Positions 11,630-22,526 of a DNA stretch of 64,000 nucleotides are shown here, piece by piece. Each line of letters opens with the position of its first letter. Position 1 is the first letter of the stretch. Made by a program: the position numbers and the translations under genes. The stretch comes from Rotaria sordida. Its lineage: Eukaryota; Rotifera; Eurotatoria; Philodinida; Philodinidae. The stretch lies in assembly GCA_905250125.1 (NCBI GenBank), contig CAJNOL010000279.1, forward strand, positions 1-64,000, read 5' to 3'. The notes under the pieces are model-generated. The model was not told where the DNA came from. It saw only the letters and a program-made list of their open reading frames with translations, and did no database searches.

Positions 11630-12140
11630 CAATGGAATATATTCAGATAAGAAAAAGCTTACAGGAATTGGAGCCTATGGCATAGTGGCAATAAGTTACG
11701 ACCGCTTTGCTGTAATTTTTATTGATAGCTAGGCAATCCGAAAAGGCCAAAATGAAGAATTTCTACTTGAAATTGTACCTATAGATAGATTTAATAGTCT
11801 TTAGATATTCCTGCAATTTTCAACGAGAAATGAACATGTCTTTCTCGAAGCGTTCAATTTTAAAATACAGTCGTTTTCTACAGGAGAACATAATAATCTA
11901 TTCTACTTGACAGTCAATTATCTCTACGAAGATATATTTGCTTTTGTTGAAACATTCAGGCATATCCATTAACTGTGAAATCCGTCTATAGGTAAAATTT
12001 CAGGTAAAAGTTCTTCATTTTGATTTTCTCGTAATGTCTGGCTCTGAGCGAAAGTTTCAGTAAAACAGCAGTATCTTCTCAGCAATGTATGAACTCGAAC
12101 CCTTTTATGGTTTCTTTTATCTCAAAATATTGTATCGAGT
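11630..12140. repeat. Foldback element, family also at 16255 and 24830
   Basis: The left arm near 11643-11800 (ccaaaatgaagaatttctac, cctatagatagattt) pairs with the complement of 11975-12122. The same element lies at the same place in unit 3 (16255-16770), and a relative sits in the second intron of the B-box gene (24830-25335). Confidence 0.65.
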
Positions 12141-12525
12141 GATTTATGAAAAAGTCAAAACGAAATTGAGCATCTTTGATACCTGTATTTTCTTCATCAG
12201 ATGCAAAAATTTCATAAATATCAATTCATATAAAAAATAATCATGTTGTTATTAAAAATGTATACTTATGGTTATATTTTTCTTGTTATTTAAATGAATC
12301 AATTGCATGTTGAAAAATATTTTTTGAATAATGATGAATATGCATAATCTACTGAAAACTTTTTTTGTCATAGTGATATTATTGAAAAAATCAGCTAATA
12401 TCACCATCTTTCAAATAGAAAAAGATGGACTAGTACAATGCAAAAGACGAATTATCATCAATACTATTAGTTCACAACTGATCAAACAATTAGATTGACT
12501 TAAATAATATTTTCTATAACTAATT

Positions 12526-14195
12526 ATGGATAAGATTGGAAATATTTATCTAAATATTCTGAAACACCTTTATGTTCTCAATGAATCTATTTATATTCTA
12601 AATTTAGTTGACAATAATTTTCGACAAATTCTTCAAAAACAGTATGTTGAATCGATTCATACTTTTATACATATTTAAATAGAAAAATCTTTGGAAAATA
12701 TTTACCCTAATTTATTTATGATCCATTCAAACAATTAACAATAAATAAATCAAAAACTTCTCTTTCACTTCTTTCTCCCCAACGACACCAATTGGTACAA
12801 TACAATTTACCTATCATAGCTCTCTTTAATATCTATTATAATTTAGAAAGTGAAGAAATAAGCCTAGCTTCTAGTATTATTGACAAAGCAAATCATACAA
12901 TTGAAGTAAGTCAAGGTAGGCAAATATAGATGGCCTATTCTATACTATTTTTTTTGTTTTTGTATTCAATACAACGTTGGTGAAAGGAAGCTAAAACAAT
13001 CATCAAGTGAGATAAGAACAGCTTCAATATCAATCCAATCGATTACTATTCAAAATAATCGTTAAAAGATATCTTCATCAGTACATAAATCTTCAACAAG
13101 TTCAAGTGTTCCACCATCATTGGATTTGTCGTTCTGTACGAGCTCATATAAAAGCACGAATTTTAACTCAACCAGAAGAAAAAAACGACGACTTAGTTCA
13201 TGAATTCGTAATTGTACTCAAATTAAGTCAAATAAGAAGCTATGCACAAAACTTCGTTCTACCAGTGAACAGTGACAATAATCCTCATTTTTAACTACAA
13301 ACTCAATCGTTGAAGTTTCTCAACAAATGAAACCAATATTGTCAATTTCTCCAGAGCAGAATGAGAAAACTTCAATAATCATTAATGGAAATAATAATGA
13401 TATGAATGATGAAACTATAGCTCTAGAATTTATATTATTCGACAAGATATAAGATAATAAACTAATTGCAAAGTATACTAATTCGCCAATCATTTTATTT
13501 AGTTTNNNNNNNNNNACCATAAACATAATTCACTAAGGTCTATAAGATGCACTAAGTCCCGACTCAAAAGCGCTCCAACACCTGGGAATGTTCCCTCGTC
13601 AGCCAGAAGAAAAAAACCACAACCTGGCTCATCCATTCGTACTGGTACTCAAAGTAATTCAAATAAAAATCCATGCACAACGCTTGGTTCTACCAGTCAA
13701 CAGTGGCAACAATCCTCATTTTCAACTACAAACTCAATCGTTGAACTTTTTCAACAAATAAAACCAATTTTGTCAATTCCTTCAGAGCAAAATGAGGAAA
13801 AGTTCAACAATCAATAATGGAAATAATAATGATGTGAATAATGAAACTATAGTTCTAGAACAAATATCTGTTATAGTAACTATAGTGTACTGTACAAGTA
13901 TTTCTAATGAAACATGTGATAGAGACATATTGCCTGTTCCATAATCAATTGTAATCAATCAAGCACTAATTAAATCCATGAAATCATTGAAGGAAACAAA
14001 TTAAAATACTCGTTTACGATTAGGACTTGAATTTAATAAAAAATCAACATTATTATTATTGCCTGTATTTATTAATCGTTTGAATTCAAAAGTAATGTTA
14101 TTTGAATGAACATATTTTATTAATAAGGTCTTTCCTTTTGTTTGGATTCATTGAGGAACAAGTACAGACAAGATAAAGTATAGAAATATTGAAAT
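12526..14195 (+). pseudogene. TEDC2-like pseudogene, array copy 2, with assembly gap
   Basis: The ATG at 12526 and exons 1-3 align with 17154-17534. Exon 4 runs into an in-frame TAA (after the 'aataatcgt' segment, near 13062), and later parts are frameshifted. A 10-N gap (13506-13515) lies inside it, and the exon-4 middle occurs twice, at about 13175-13435 and 13598-13860. The 3' exons are reduced to a fragment ending near 14195. Confidence 0.7.
13506..13515. other. Assembly gap, 10 N
   Basis: Run of N inside pseudogene copy 2, flanked by two similar copies of the same exon segment. Confidence 0.95.
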
Positions 14196-14199
14196 AAAG

Positions 14200-14674
14200 A
14201 ATGTAAAATAAGTTTTGACTCTTTCATGTAATATTATGTTCTCACACGTTTTTGTATTGATCGAGGCTAATATTCACAGTACGTACACTAGGTGTCTGGA
14301 TCAATTGTGTGTTAGAATTTCAGCTTTGTGCTCATTATTGTTACAGAGATAGAAGTAATATTAAAATCACAAAAATTTTGCAATGATTTTTGAAATCATC
14401 ATGAATGAGAAACATTGTGGTCATTCGATCACCTACTCACTACAAGTGATGTCTGCTTTTCTGCATAGAATTTTTCCGTTGTGTAATTTGTCCAGATCAG
14501 TCTGAATGAGAAAAAATTATACGATATCTTTATCTCTTGTGATCGTAACGTGCCGAAACAACAATATACACGAAGGAATTACATGAAAAGACATAGATGA
14601 ACGGATTAATCTCGAAATAGATGATGCGAAATTTGTTGATAGTTAGTCAATTGTGAATGTATTGAATGCAACTA
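14200..14674. other. Unmatched segment between units 2 and 3
   Basis: Sequence with no counterpart found in the other units and no credible exon. It occupies the place where units 1 and 2 have a foldback element. Confidence 0.4.
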
Positions 14675-15714
14675 AAGAACTTAGACAGATGAGTGAATTG
14701 ACCTGAAATCTTCTCACTGCTATACTAAAGATTGTGAGCTGTAATCTAATGAAAACCAGGTCATTCTAGCTCATCTAATTTTTGACATATACACAAAATA
14801 AAATAATCTAATGCTTCGATCATTTTGACGACCAGTTTATATGTTTGTCATCCCTTCTATATCAACAAAAATAAATGGAGTAGAAGTAAAAAAGAAATAC
14901 ATATTGATTCATTTTATTGATTATGCTGATGGTAAGAGATAAAACAACGACCGATAAGAAAGATTCATATAGACAGTTGAAAAAACAAAATAAATAAGTA
15001 TATTGAGCAACAGATTTTTGTTTAATGAACAGTTATCAGATGAATTAATGAATAAATGGTTTAGAAGGTTTCTGGAATGGTCATCGAAATAAACATTCAT
15101 ATCATATGATAAGTAATATACACTTTTGATAGACAATGTTTCTTGTTCGAGCTTTATTGAGTATCGAAAAAAAAAACTTCCTTTACTTTTTCAAATGCGT
15201 AATGGTGCATTCTCGAGTTATATAAAGAACTCAAAACATATATACATATATATATATATATATTATGTCTTTGATTTTGATTACCCAAATGAGATAATCA
15301 TGTGTTTAAACGATCATCTATAATAAAAAATGAAGATTGGATTGCTTAATTTGAATACAGATTCTGTAATTCTACGGATGACAATAGATCTGTTAAAAGA
15401 GTTCTCTTGGCATCGGATGGTCTAGAAACTAAAGAAATAATACGACCACACAACTAATCATAAAAACCTAGTCATATTGTTTTTGAAAATTGTTTTGATT
15501 CAAGTGAAAAATAATCATTTGTGTGAAGGACATCAGCAAAATAATGACATAGTGTGTAATTAACGTTAAAAGTGTTTCTTAATAAATATTAAAATATTGT
15601 CAGTAATCTGGTCAATGAATATCTAAATTCACTCATGCAGATCGAAACCTATACTATTACTAATTTGTGTTTACCTAGAATATACGAGCGCACTACGTTA
15701 TCTTTTTCGCTCAC

Positions 15715-15722
15715 ATATAAAA
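15715..15722 (+). promoter_or_regulatory. TATA box of small gene 3
   Basis: ATATAAAA, 84 bp before the ATG at 15799, in sequence alignable with the other two promoters. Confidence 0.55.
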
Positions 15723-15798
15723 GTAATTACGTTTTACAAGTGCTTCTTTCATTCGAAAACAAACACAATATCAAGCTTTCTACGTACAAAACACACAA

Positions 15799-15963
15799 AT
15801 GGGTAACCGATCAGGTCGACGTCAACAACCATATGCAGGCTATGGGTCTAATGCTTACTACACGCCTCAATATGCTTATCCTTCTTATGGCTATGGACAT
15901 GGCCATCATCACTATCCACGACACCATCAAGGATACTGTTCAGGATACAATTTTGGTTACTAA
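15799..15963 (+). CDS. Tyr/Gly/His-rich small protein, array copy 3 (54 aa)
   Basis: Single exon with the shared 5' UTR and start context (cacacaaATGGGT) and TAA at 15961. The head MGNRSGRRQQPY matches copy 1. The body has 12 Tyr in 54 residues in GY and PSY steps, a GHGHHH patch and one Cys. No signal peptide is visible, and Gly2 with Gly6 still fits the N-myristoylation pattern. The 3' block gatggcgattcatttaaa and AATAAA (16119-16124) are shared with its paralogues. The body differs from copy 2, so the repeat part has turned over while head and flanks were kept. Function unknown. Confidence 0.65.
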   Translation: MGNRSGRRQQPYAGYGSNAYYTPQYAYPSYGYGHGHHHYPRHHQGYCSGYNFGY

Positions 15964-16254
15964 CCAAATTATTGAGGAAGACGACTTTACTATTGATGGC
16001 GATTCATTTAAATAATAAGACAATCGAACTATATACTTGAACATTTTATTCTATATCTATTTACTCTAATTTTACCTTTATGAAAAAAATAGCGTCACAT
16101 TATTTTCTTAATCTTTTTAATAAATATCATCAATTTCAACTTCTGTTGTACATCAATAATCTCTGGGGCAATAACAATCACACAAATGATATTTCACACT
16201 AAGAAGAGAAATACTTGAGATGTGCATTTCTGTTTTGTCTCAATCATACATCAT

Positions 16255-16770
16255 TCGATAGAATATATTGAGATAAGAAAAAGCTTACAAGAATTGAAAC
16301 TCATGGCGTACTGATGATAAGTTACGTCTACTTTACTGAGATTTTCACAGAGAGTTAGGTAATCCGATAAGACCAAAATGAAGAGTTTCGACTTAAAATT
16401 GTGCCTATAGATAGATTTAATAGTCTTTAGATATTCCTGCAAGTTTCAACGAAAATAAACATTATCCTTCTTGGGGTAACGAATGTAAAAAAAACAGCCC
16501 CTTTTCGCAGGAGGACACACTGATCTATTCTACTCGGAAATCAAATATGTCTACACAAATACCTTCGTTTTTGTTGAAACCTTTAGGCTTATCCAATAAC
16601 TATGAAATCTATCTGTAGACAAAATTCCAGGTAAAAGTTCTTCATTTTGATTTTCTTCTAATGTCTGGCTCTCAGTAAAAGTTCCAATAAAACAGCATCG
16701 TTTTCTCAGTAATACATCATGAACTCGAATCCTTTCATGGCTTTTTTAAATCCCAATATACTCTATCGAA
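16255..16770. repeat. Foldback element in unit 3
   Basis: Counterpart of 11630-12140. The left arm (agaccaaaatgaagagttt, cctatagatagattt) pairs with the complement of the right arm near 16600-16745. Confidence 0.6.
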
Positions 16771-17153
16771 TGATCTATGAATGAGTCAAAACGAAAGTGA
16801 ACATCTTCGATACCTGTATTTCCTTTGTAAGATACTAAAATTTTATAAGCATCAATTCATATAAAAAATAATCATGTTATTGTTGCAAACGTATATTCAT
16901 GATTGTTTTTTTCTTGCTGCTATTTAAATGAATCGATTGCACGTTGCAAAATATTTTTTCAATGATGATGAATATGCATAATATATTGGAAACTATTTTT
17001 TCATAATGATATTATTGAAAGAATCAGCTAATACCGCCATCTTTCAAATAAAAAACATGGACTGGTACAATGCAAAACACGAATCGTCATCGATAGCATT
17101 AGTTGACAATTGAATGATGAGATTGATATTAATAAGTTTTTTCAGAATCAATT

Positions 17154-19085
17154 ATGGACAAGATTGATAATCCTTATCTTATTATGCTTGAACGCCTTCA
17201 TGTTCTCGATCAATCTATTTATATTCTAAATTTAGTTAACAATGATCTTCGACAAATTCTTCAAAAACAGTATGTTGAATCAATTCATACTTTTACACGT
17301 ATTTAAGTGAGAAAATTTTTAGAAAACGTTTACCACAATTTATTTATGATTCATTCAAACGATCAACAATAAATAAATCAAAAACTTCTCCTTCACTTCC
17401 TCCTCCTCCTCAACCATCAGTTGGTACAATACAATTTATCTATCATAGATTTCTTTAATATCTATTATAATTTAGAAAGTGAAGAAATAAGTCTAGCTGC
17501 TAGTATTATTGACAAAGCAAAACGTACAATTGAAGTAAGTTAAGGTAGGCAAATATATATGTTCTATTCTATACTGTTCTTTTGTTTTTATTTTTTCTGT
17601 TCAATAGAATATTGATGAAAAGAAGCCAAAACAATTATCACATAGAATAACAACAGCTCCGACATTAATTCAATCAAGTACTGTTCAAAATAATCGTTCA
17701 AAGACATCTTCATCTGTACGTCCGTCTTCAGCAAGTTCAACTATTGCACCATCATCAGACTCGTCCTTGTCTCAGCAACAACAACCAATTCGTCGTTATG
17801 TACCTGCTCATATGAAAGCACCATTTTTAACTCAACCGGAAAAAAAACGACGACCTACTTCATCGATTCGTACCAGTGCTCAAACTAATTCAAGTAAAAA
17901 GCCAAGCGCAACACCTCGTTCTATCAGTCAACAACGACGACAATCGTCATCTTCTATTGCACATTCGATCGTTGAACTTCCTCAACAAATAACACCAATA
18001 CCAGCAATTCTTCCGGTGGAAAATGAGAAGAATTCAATAATCAATGGTCGAAGCAACAATGATATGAATGATGAAACTATAATTCCAGAGCAAACATCTG
18101 TGATGATAACAACAGATAAATCTAAAAAGGTTTCTAACGAAACAAGTGAGATAGACGTATTGTCTGTTCCACAACCAATTATTCTTAATCAAGCACTAAT
18201 TAAACCGTTACGTCGTTTATGGAAGCAAAATCAGAATCTTCGTTTACGATTAGAGATTGAACTTAAAAAAAGATCAACAACATCATCATCATCACCTGTA
18301 TTTATTGATCGTTTAAATGAAAAAGTAATATCATATAAATAAACATATTTTCTTTATAAAATACTTTTGCTTGTTTTTTCAGATTCATTCACCAACAATT
18401 ACGGATGAGATACATATACCAAATATTGAAGTATTACTTCAGTTAGCCGTCAAACTTCGTACTATTGTACTTTATCTTCTTGAAAATTGTATGTTGATTT
18501 CAAAACAAAACTATTTAGTTGAATATATTTCATATATTTTTGTAGCAACTTTTGATAATCCTGAAGGCACAGTTAAACGTTTGAATACATTGAAATACCT
18601 TGTTAATCAATATCATCGCTTCTTTACTTCGAACATTAATATTCTTGTTGCTGTAAAGAATTTTCTTATCTTATTCTTTTTTTTTATGTCCTGCTCATTT
18701 TAGAAACATGATTATTGTCCTTCAAATATCAATACAAATATCGAAGGTAGTATTCTTTCCATTTGAAAAATTCTTTCAATTTAGTTTATTTTTTGTTTTA
18801 GAATGGTTGAATAAATCAAAAATTCGTCCTTTAAATCGTAATATTGTTCGATATACTGATGATAGTCAATTAATTGCATTTACAGAAGTACGATTTAAAC
18901 AATTTGAAAATGAATGTCGATGGATTGAATTAAATTGTCATGAACAAATGATAATGCAATTTAAACAATCATTATCAAAACAAAATCAAAATCAAAATAC
19001 TCTTCAAATCTATCGAGAATTAATGTGTCTTGTTACTGGTTTACAAACTTCTACACCAATTGTCGTCGAGAATAAATTTGAATGA
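17154..19085 (+). CDS. TEDC2-like protein (open copy, 529 aa)
   Basis: Seven exons: 17154-17269, 17323-17423, 17476-17534, 17608-18324, 18383-18652, 18704-18746, 18802-19085, all GT-AG and in frame. Residues 1-70 are helical (QSIYILNLVNNDL). About 90-230 are a Ser/Thr/basic disordered linker. A Leu/Arg coiled segment (LRRLWKQNQNLRLRLEIEL) follows near residues 285-320, and the C-terminal third is helical. The order and three patches resemble tubulin epsilon and delta complex protein 2, a factor for centriole triplet stability: the RRLWKQNQNLRLRL helix, the YTDDSQL segment with its following helix, and the final helix. That is a recalled resemblance, not a search result. The gene is the intact member of a three-copy array and ends 133 bp before WDR13. 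Confidence 0.5.
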
Positions 19086-19218
19086 TGATAGGAAAGAATA
19101 CTAAAATACATATTTTATTAGTCTTTTTTTCTATATTCTAATTTTTTTTTTTTGTATATTAAACATGATTTTATTAAATTTTAAGATAATCATTCGTTTG
19201 TTTTCAACATTCCATTGA

Positions 19219-22200
19219 ATGTCGACTACATGGCAAGTTTTACTTGCACTTGATGCTCGGTATAATGCTCATCGAACGCCAAATAACCTGCAATTTAGTA
19301 TGTAATCATTTTATCAGTAATAATATTTTTTTTTGTTTCGTATATAGAAACACTTTACATTCGAAGACGAAGTCAATTATTACGTGATAACCATCCAGTT
19401 GAAGTAAGTAAGATTTATTTTAGTTGATTTTGTATTTATATACTCATATTATATATAGAATGATGTAAATATTCGAAAACATTACTTGAAACTACGATCA
19501 GTTCTACTAGCATCAAGATATGGAGCAAATCTATTTGATAGCAGGTAATAAATAAGTAAAAATATGTTTGAATTCTTTAATGAGAAATTTCAATTCAGAT
19601 CAAATGGTAGTCATGCTAGTCGAATGAATTCAATATCTGAAGTAAATATAAGTATTTTATTTTTATTAGAATAAAAATTCTTTTTTTTTTTGTTTTTATA
19701 GAGTGCTGATTCATTTGCTGATTGGACAAGAAGAAATACGACGATAACAACAAATAATATGTTAATTGATGATATTCCAGAAACACACATGACTCCATTT
19801 TCAGCATCATCTCTTTCAAATGTTTCAACAACTAGCAGGTTAGAACAAAAAAGAGGCAAAGAAAGGACCAATATTTTTAAAATAAGTCATTCAAAAAAAA
19901 AACAATTTTCTTTTTATTTTTAATTCATAGAGCGTTAGCAATGGGAAGATCTTTAGAAGAAGCTTATGCATTTTCTGGTGTACATCATATATTTGATCAT
20001 CATAAAGGTTCAGGTATAATTTAAATTTTTATTATGAAAATTTCGATTCATCCATTTGAATTGTTGTTTTTTTTTGTATTTAGTTACAAGAGTTCAATTT
20101 GCACCTAATGATCGAAGTCTATTAGCAACATGTGGTCGTGATGGAATTCTTGCTATATGTCAAGTTCTTCCAACACCAGCAACAATTATCTATCGATTAA
20201 AAGGTCATACAGCTGCAATAAATGGTTCGTTTTTTGTTTTTTTTTCGTGTATCTATTAAAATAACTATAAATATTTTGAATTCTAATAGATATGCAATGG
20301 TCATCAATAAATGATTTATTAGTAACAGCTAGTAGTGATTCAAGTATACGTATATGGCAAATTTCAAATGGAAAATGTATGCGTGTTATTGAAAGTACAC
20401 CTGGTATTGAAAATCTGTGTTGTTGTTTTCATCCATCAAATAATAATTTTATTGCGGTTGGAAATAATCGAGGAATATTGCAAATATTTAATGTATCAAC
20501 TGGCAAAGCACTTAAGGTATATTTTTAATTTGAATAGGAAAAATAAAAATATTTTATTATTAGAATTGTGTAATTAAATGTTATGGTCGTTCAATGTGTG
20601 TTGCATTTGATGAAACAGGTTCGATTTTATGGACAGGTGATGATCGTGGAAATATATTTGCTGCTTTATTTGATATGACAACAGGAAAATTACATAGTTG
20701 TAAACGGTATATTTGTGAAATTAACAATTTTTTTTTAATGTCGATTCTTATCTTTGTTTTTTTGTTATATGCTAGGGTCTTCTCAAATAGTAATGGTTCA
20801 GTGACAAGTCTTTCGTTTCGATATCGTTCTTCACGTGATGGACGTGAAGGATTTATTTTGGCTAATGTCATACCTAATTTATTACTCGTATTTAAGTAAG
20901 TTTTTATCTAATTAATGATTTTGCTTTATTTTAGATGAAAGATTAATCAAACTATTATAGTATTTACACAAACATTTTCTTTTTAATTAATTCAATTTCA
21001 AAGGTCTTGATAAATAATGTGAAAATTACGAATCTATTTCTTGTGATAGATGATGAATACTATGTTTTATTAATTTTATATACAAAAAAAAAAAAGACAA
21101 CAGACAATTAATTATATAAGAAACTTGTTTTATTTTCTTTCTAACTAACAATGATAAATCGAATAATAGTTTTTTTTGTGTTGATTTCTTTCTGTAGAAA
21201 TCCATCGTGGAGAGTATCAAATCTTAATTGAAAAATTTCAGTCGCTGGCAATTGTGGGTATGAACATGTATAAGACTCTTATCAAGCCATAAACATATTT
21301 AAAATTGTTCAACATCCTCCCTTAAGTCCATTTCAAAGATACTTTAGGTGTTGTACTATAAAAATGATTTAGCACAAAATAGAAAAGCTGTTTGCTCGAT
21401 TCCTGCGAAGTTAAAATATGAAACGCGACGTAGCTATTCTTGCTAATCACAGAGAGATTAATTTATTCTATTTATTTTGGAACACATTTCTTCACTATCC
21501 TTTTATTTAATCCTCGAGAAAAAAATGCAACAAGGAAGTAGTTTATATATTAGAACAAAACCTTATAGATATATAAGGTGTATAATCGCTATCAACAACG
21601 TCTGTCACGACCTAGGACGTATCTATGGGTGTGTCTGTCACGTTTGTAGATAGAGGATCTAAATTTCTACCTCTATATTTTAACACTCCTTTTAGAGTGT
21701 GTATTATAAAATGACGTCAATATACTCTATAGTGCAAAGTTTATAATATTTTCTTCTTCCGCTTCCGTGAGAGTTTCTTATACTGAAGATTTGTTTTTGA
21801 ATTGTGTAATTTAATTTGATTTTGTTATGTTCAAAATCGAGCTTTATTTCTGCTGAAAGGAACACAATATGTAATCAAATTTTAATAAGATTCAATATTA
21901 GAAATGTATTCAATCGATCATTAATAAATTTCGAAACAAGTTTTTGTTCGTTGTCTTCTAAAAGATTGAGATATTATCTAAAATAGAAAATCTAATTTAA
22001 ATTAATCTTTCATATAATTATTGTTTTTTTTTTGTATGATATTTATTTTCTACTATTTATAGAGTTGTTAATACAAATGGAAAATTAGTTGTTCGAAAAC
22101 GTTTTTCAATACGTCAAAAATCATTAACAATTCATAGTTCATTTTGTCCAATTGTTTCTCAGCGTCAAGGTTTTTGTGTTGTTAGTGCAAGTGAAGATAT

Positions 22201-22428
22201 GTGTGGTAAGGAAGGACATTTTTCAATGATACATTAATATTGAAAAAAATCTGTTTTTTCTTCTCAGTTTATCTTTATGATGTTGATCGAGAAGTTCGTA
22301 CATTAATCAATAAATTACAAGGACATTGTTCAGCTGTATTTGATGTTTCATTTAATGCTGATGAAAATTTATTAGCATCGTGTGATCAGCAAGGACTTGT
22401 TATTATTTGGCAACGAGATAATCGATAA
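19219..22428 (+). CDS. wdr13: WD repeat-containing protein 13 (472 aa)
   Basis: Twelve exons: 19219-19297, 19348-19403, 19459-19544, 19599-19641, 19702-19838, 19931-20013, 20084-20224, 20290-20516, 20564-20706, 20776-20895, 22063-22205, 22268-22428. The order of motifs matches vertebrate WDR13 (about 485 aa): QVLLALDARYNAHRTP at the start, YIRRRSQLLRDN, AYAFSGVHHIFD, then the propeller with CQVLPTP, IWQISNGKC, CCCFHPSNNN, WTGDDRGNIF, FDMTTGKL, ASEDMCVYLYDV and NKLQGHCSAVFDVSFN. WDR13 is a nuclear scaffold WD40 protein with no enzymatic activity. Intron 10 (20896-22062) is swollen by a dispersed repeat; the others are about 45-90 bp. AATAAA at 22490-22495. Confidence 0.93.
21250..21720. repeat. 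Dispersed repeat Y inside WDR13 intron 10
   Basis: 21340-21720 matches 1-310 plus 655-740 without the nested repeat X. The flank at 21310-21320 (AACATCCTCCC, complement GGGAGGATGTT) looks like a polypurine tract/LTR junction on the minus strand, but no matching second LTR was found. Confidence 0.5.
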
Positions 22429-22526
22429 TAATTTTAAAAAAAAAATGAAAACATTTCCTTTTTTGTGTTTGTAAATATTAGTATTGAATAATAAAAAAAA
22501 AACAAAAGAAATTTTTTCTTTTTCAG

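Larger units (their letters stand above)
9840..14200 (+). repeat. Tandem unit 2 of the triplication
   Basis: Same order as unit 1: conserved intergenic block from 9852, small MGGR gene at 11144, foldback at 11630-12140, TEDC2-like pseudogene at 12526-14195. Unit 2 is closer to unit 3 than to unit 1 in the 3' block, where both carry the same foldback. Confidence 0.7.
14675..19085 (+). repeat. Tandem unit 3 of the triplication
   Basis: Conserved intergenic block (matching 4180 and 10048 onward), small MGNR gene at 15799, foldback at 16255-16770, and the only open TEDC2-like gene. A (TA)n run at 15244-15262 marks the promoter-proximal block. Confidence 0.7.

Noticed and set aside
17154..17310. 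Single-exon reading of the TEDC2-like head through to the TAA near 17307
   Set aside because: A 53-bp GT-AG intron at 17270-17322 keeps the frame and removes the stop.
21250..21720. Full LTR retrotransposon in the WDR13 intron
   Set aside because: Polypurine-tract-like motifs are present, but no paired LTRs or pol domains were found.
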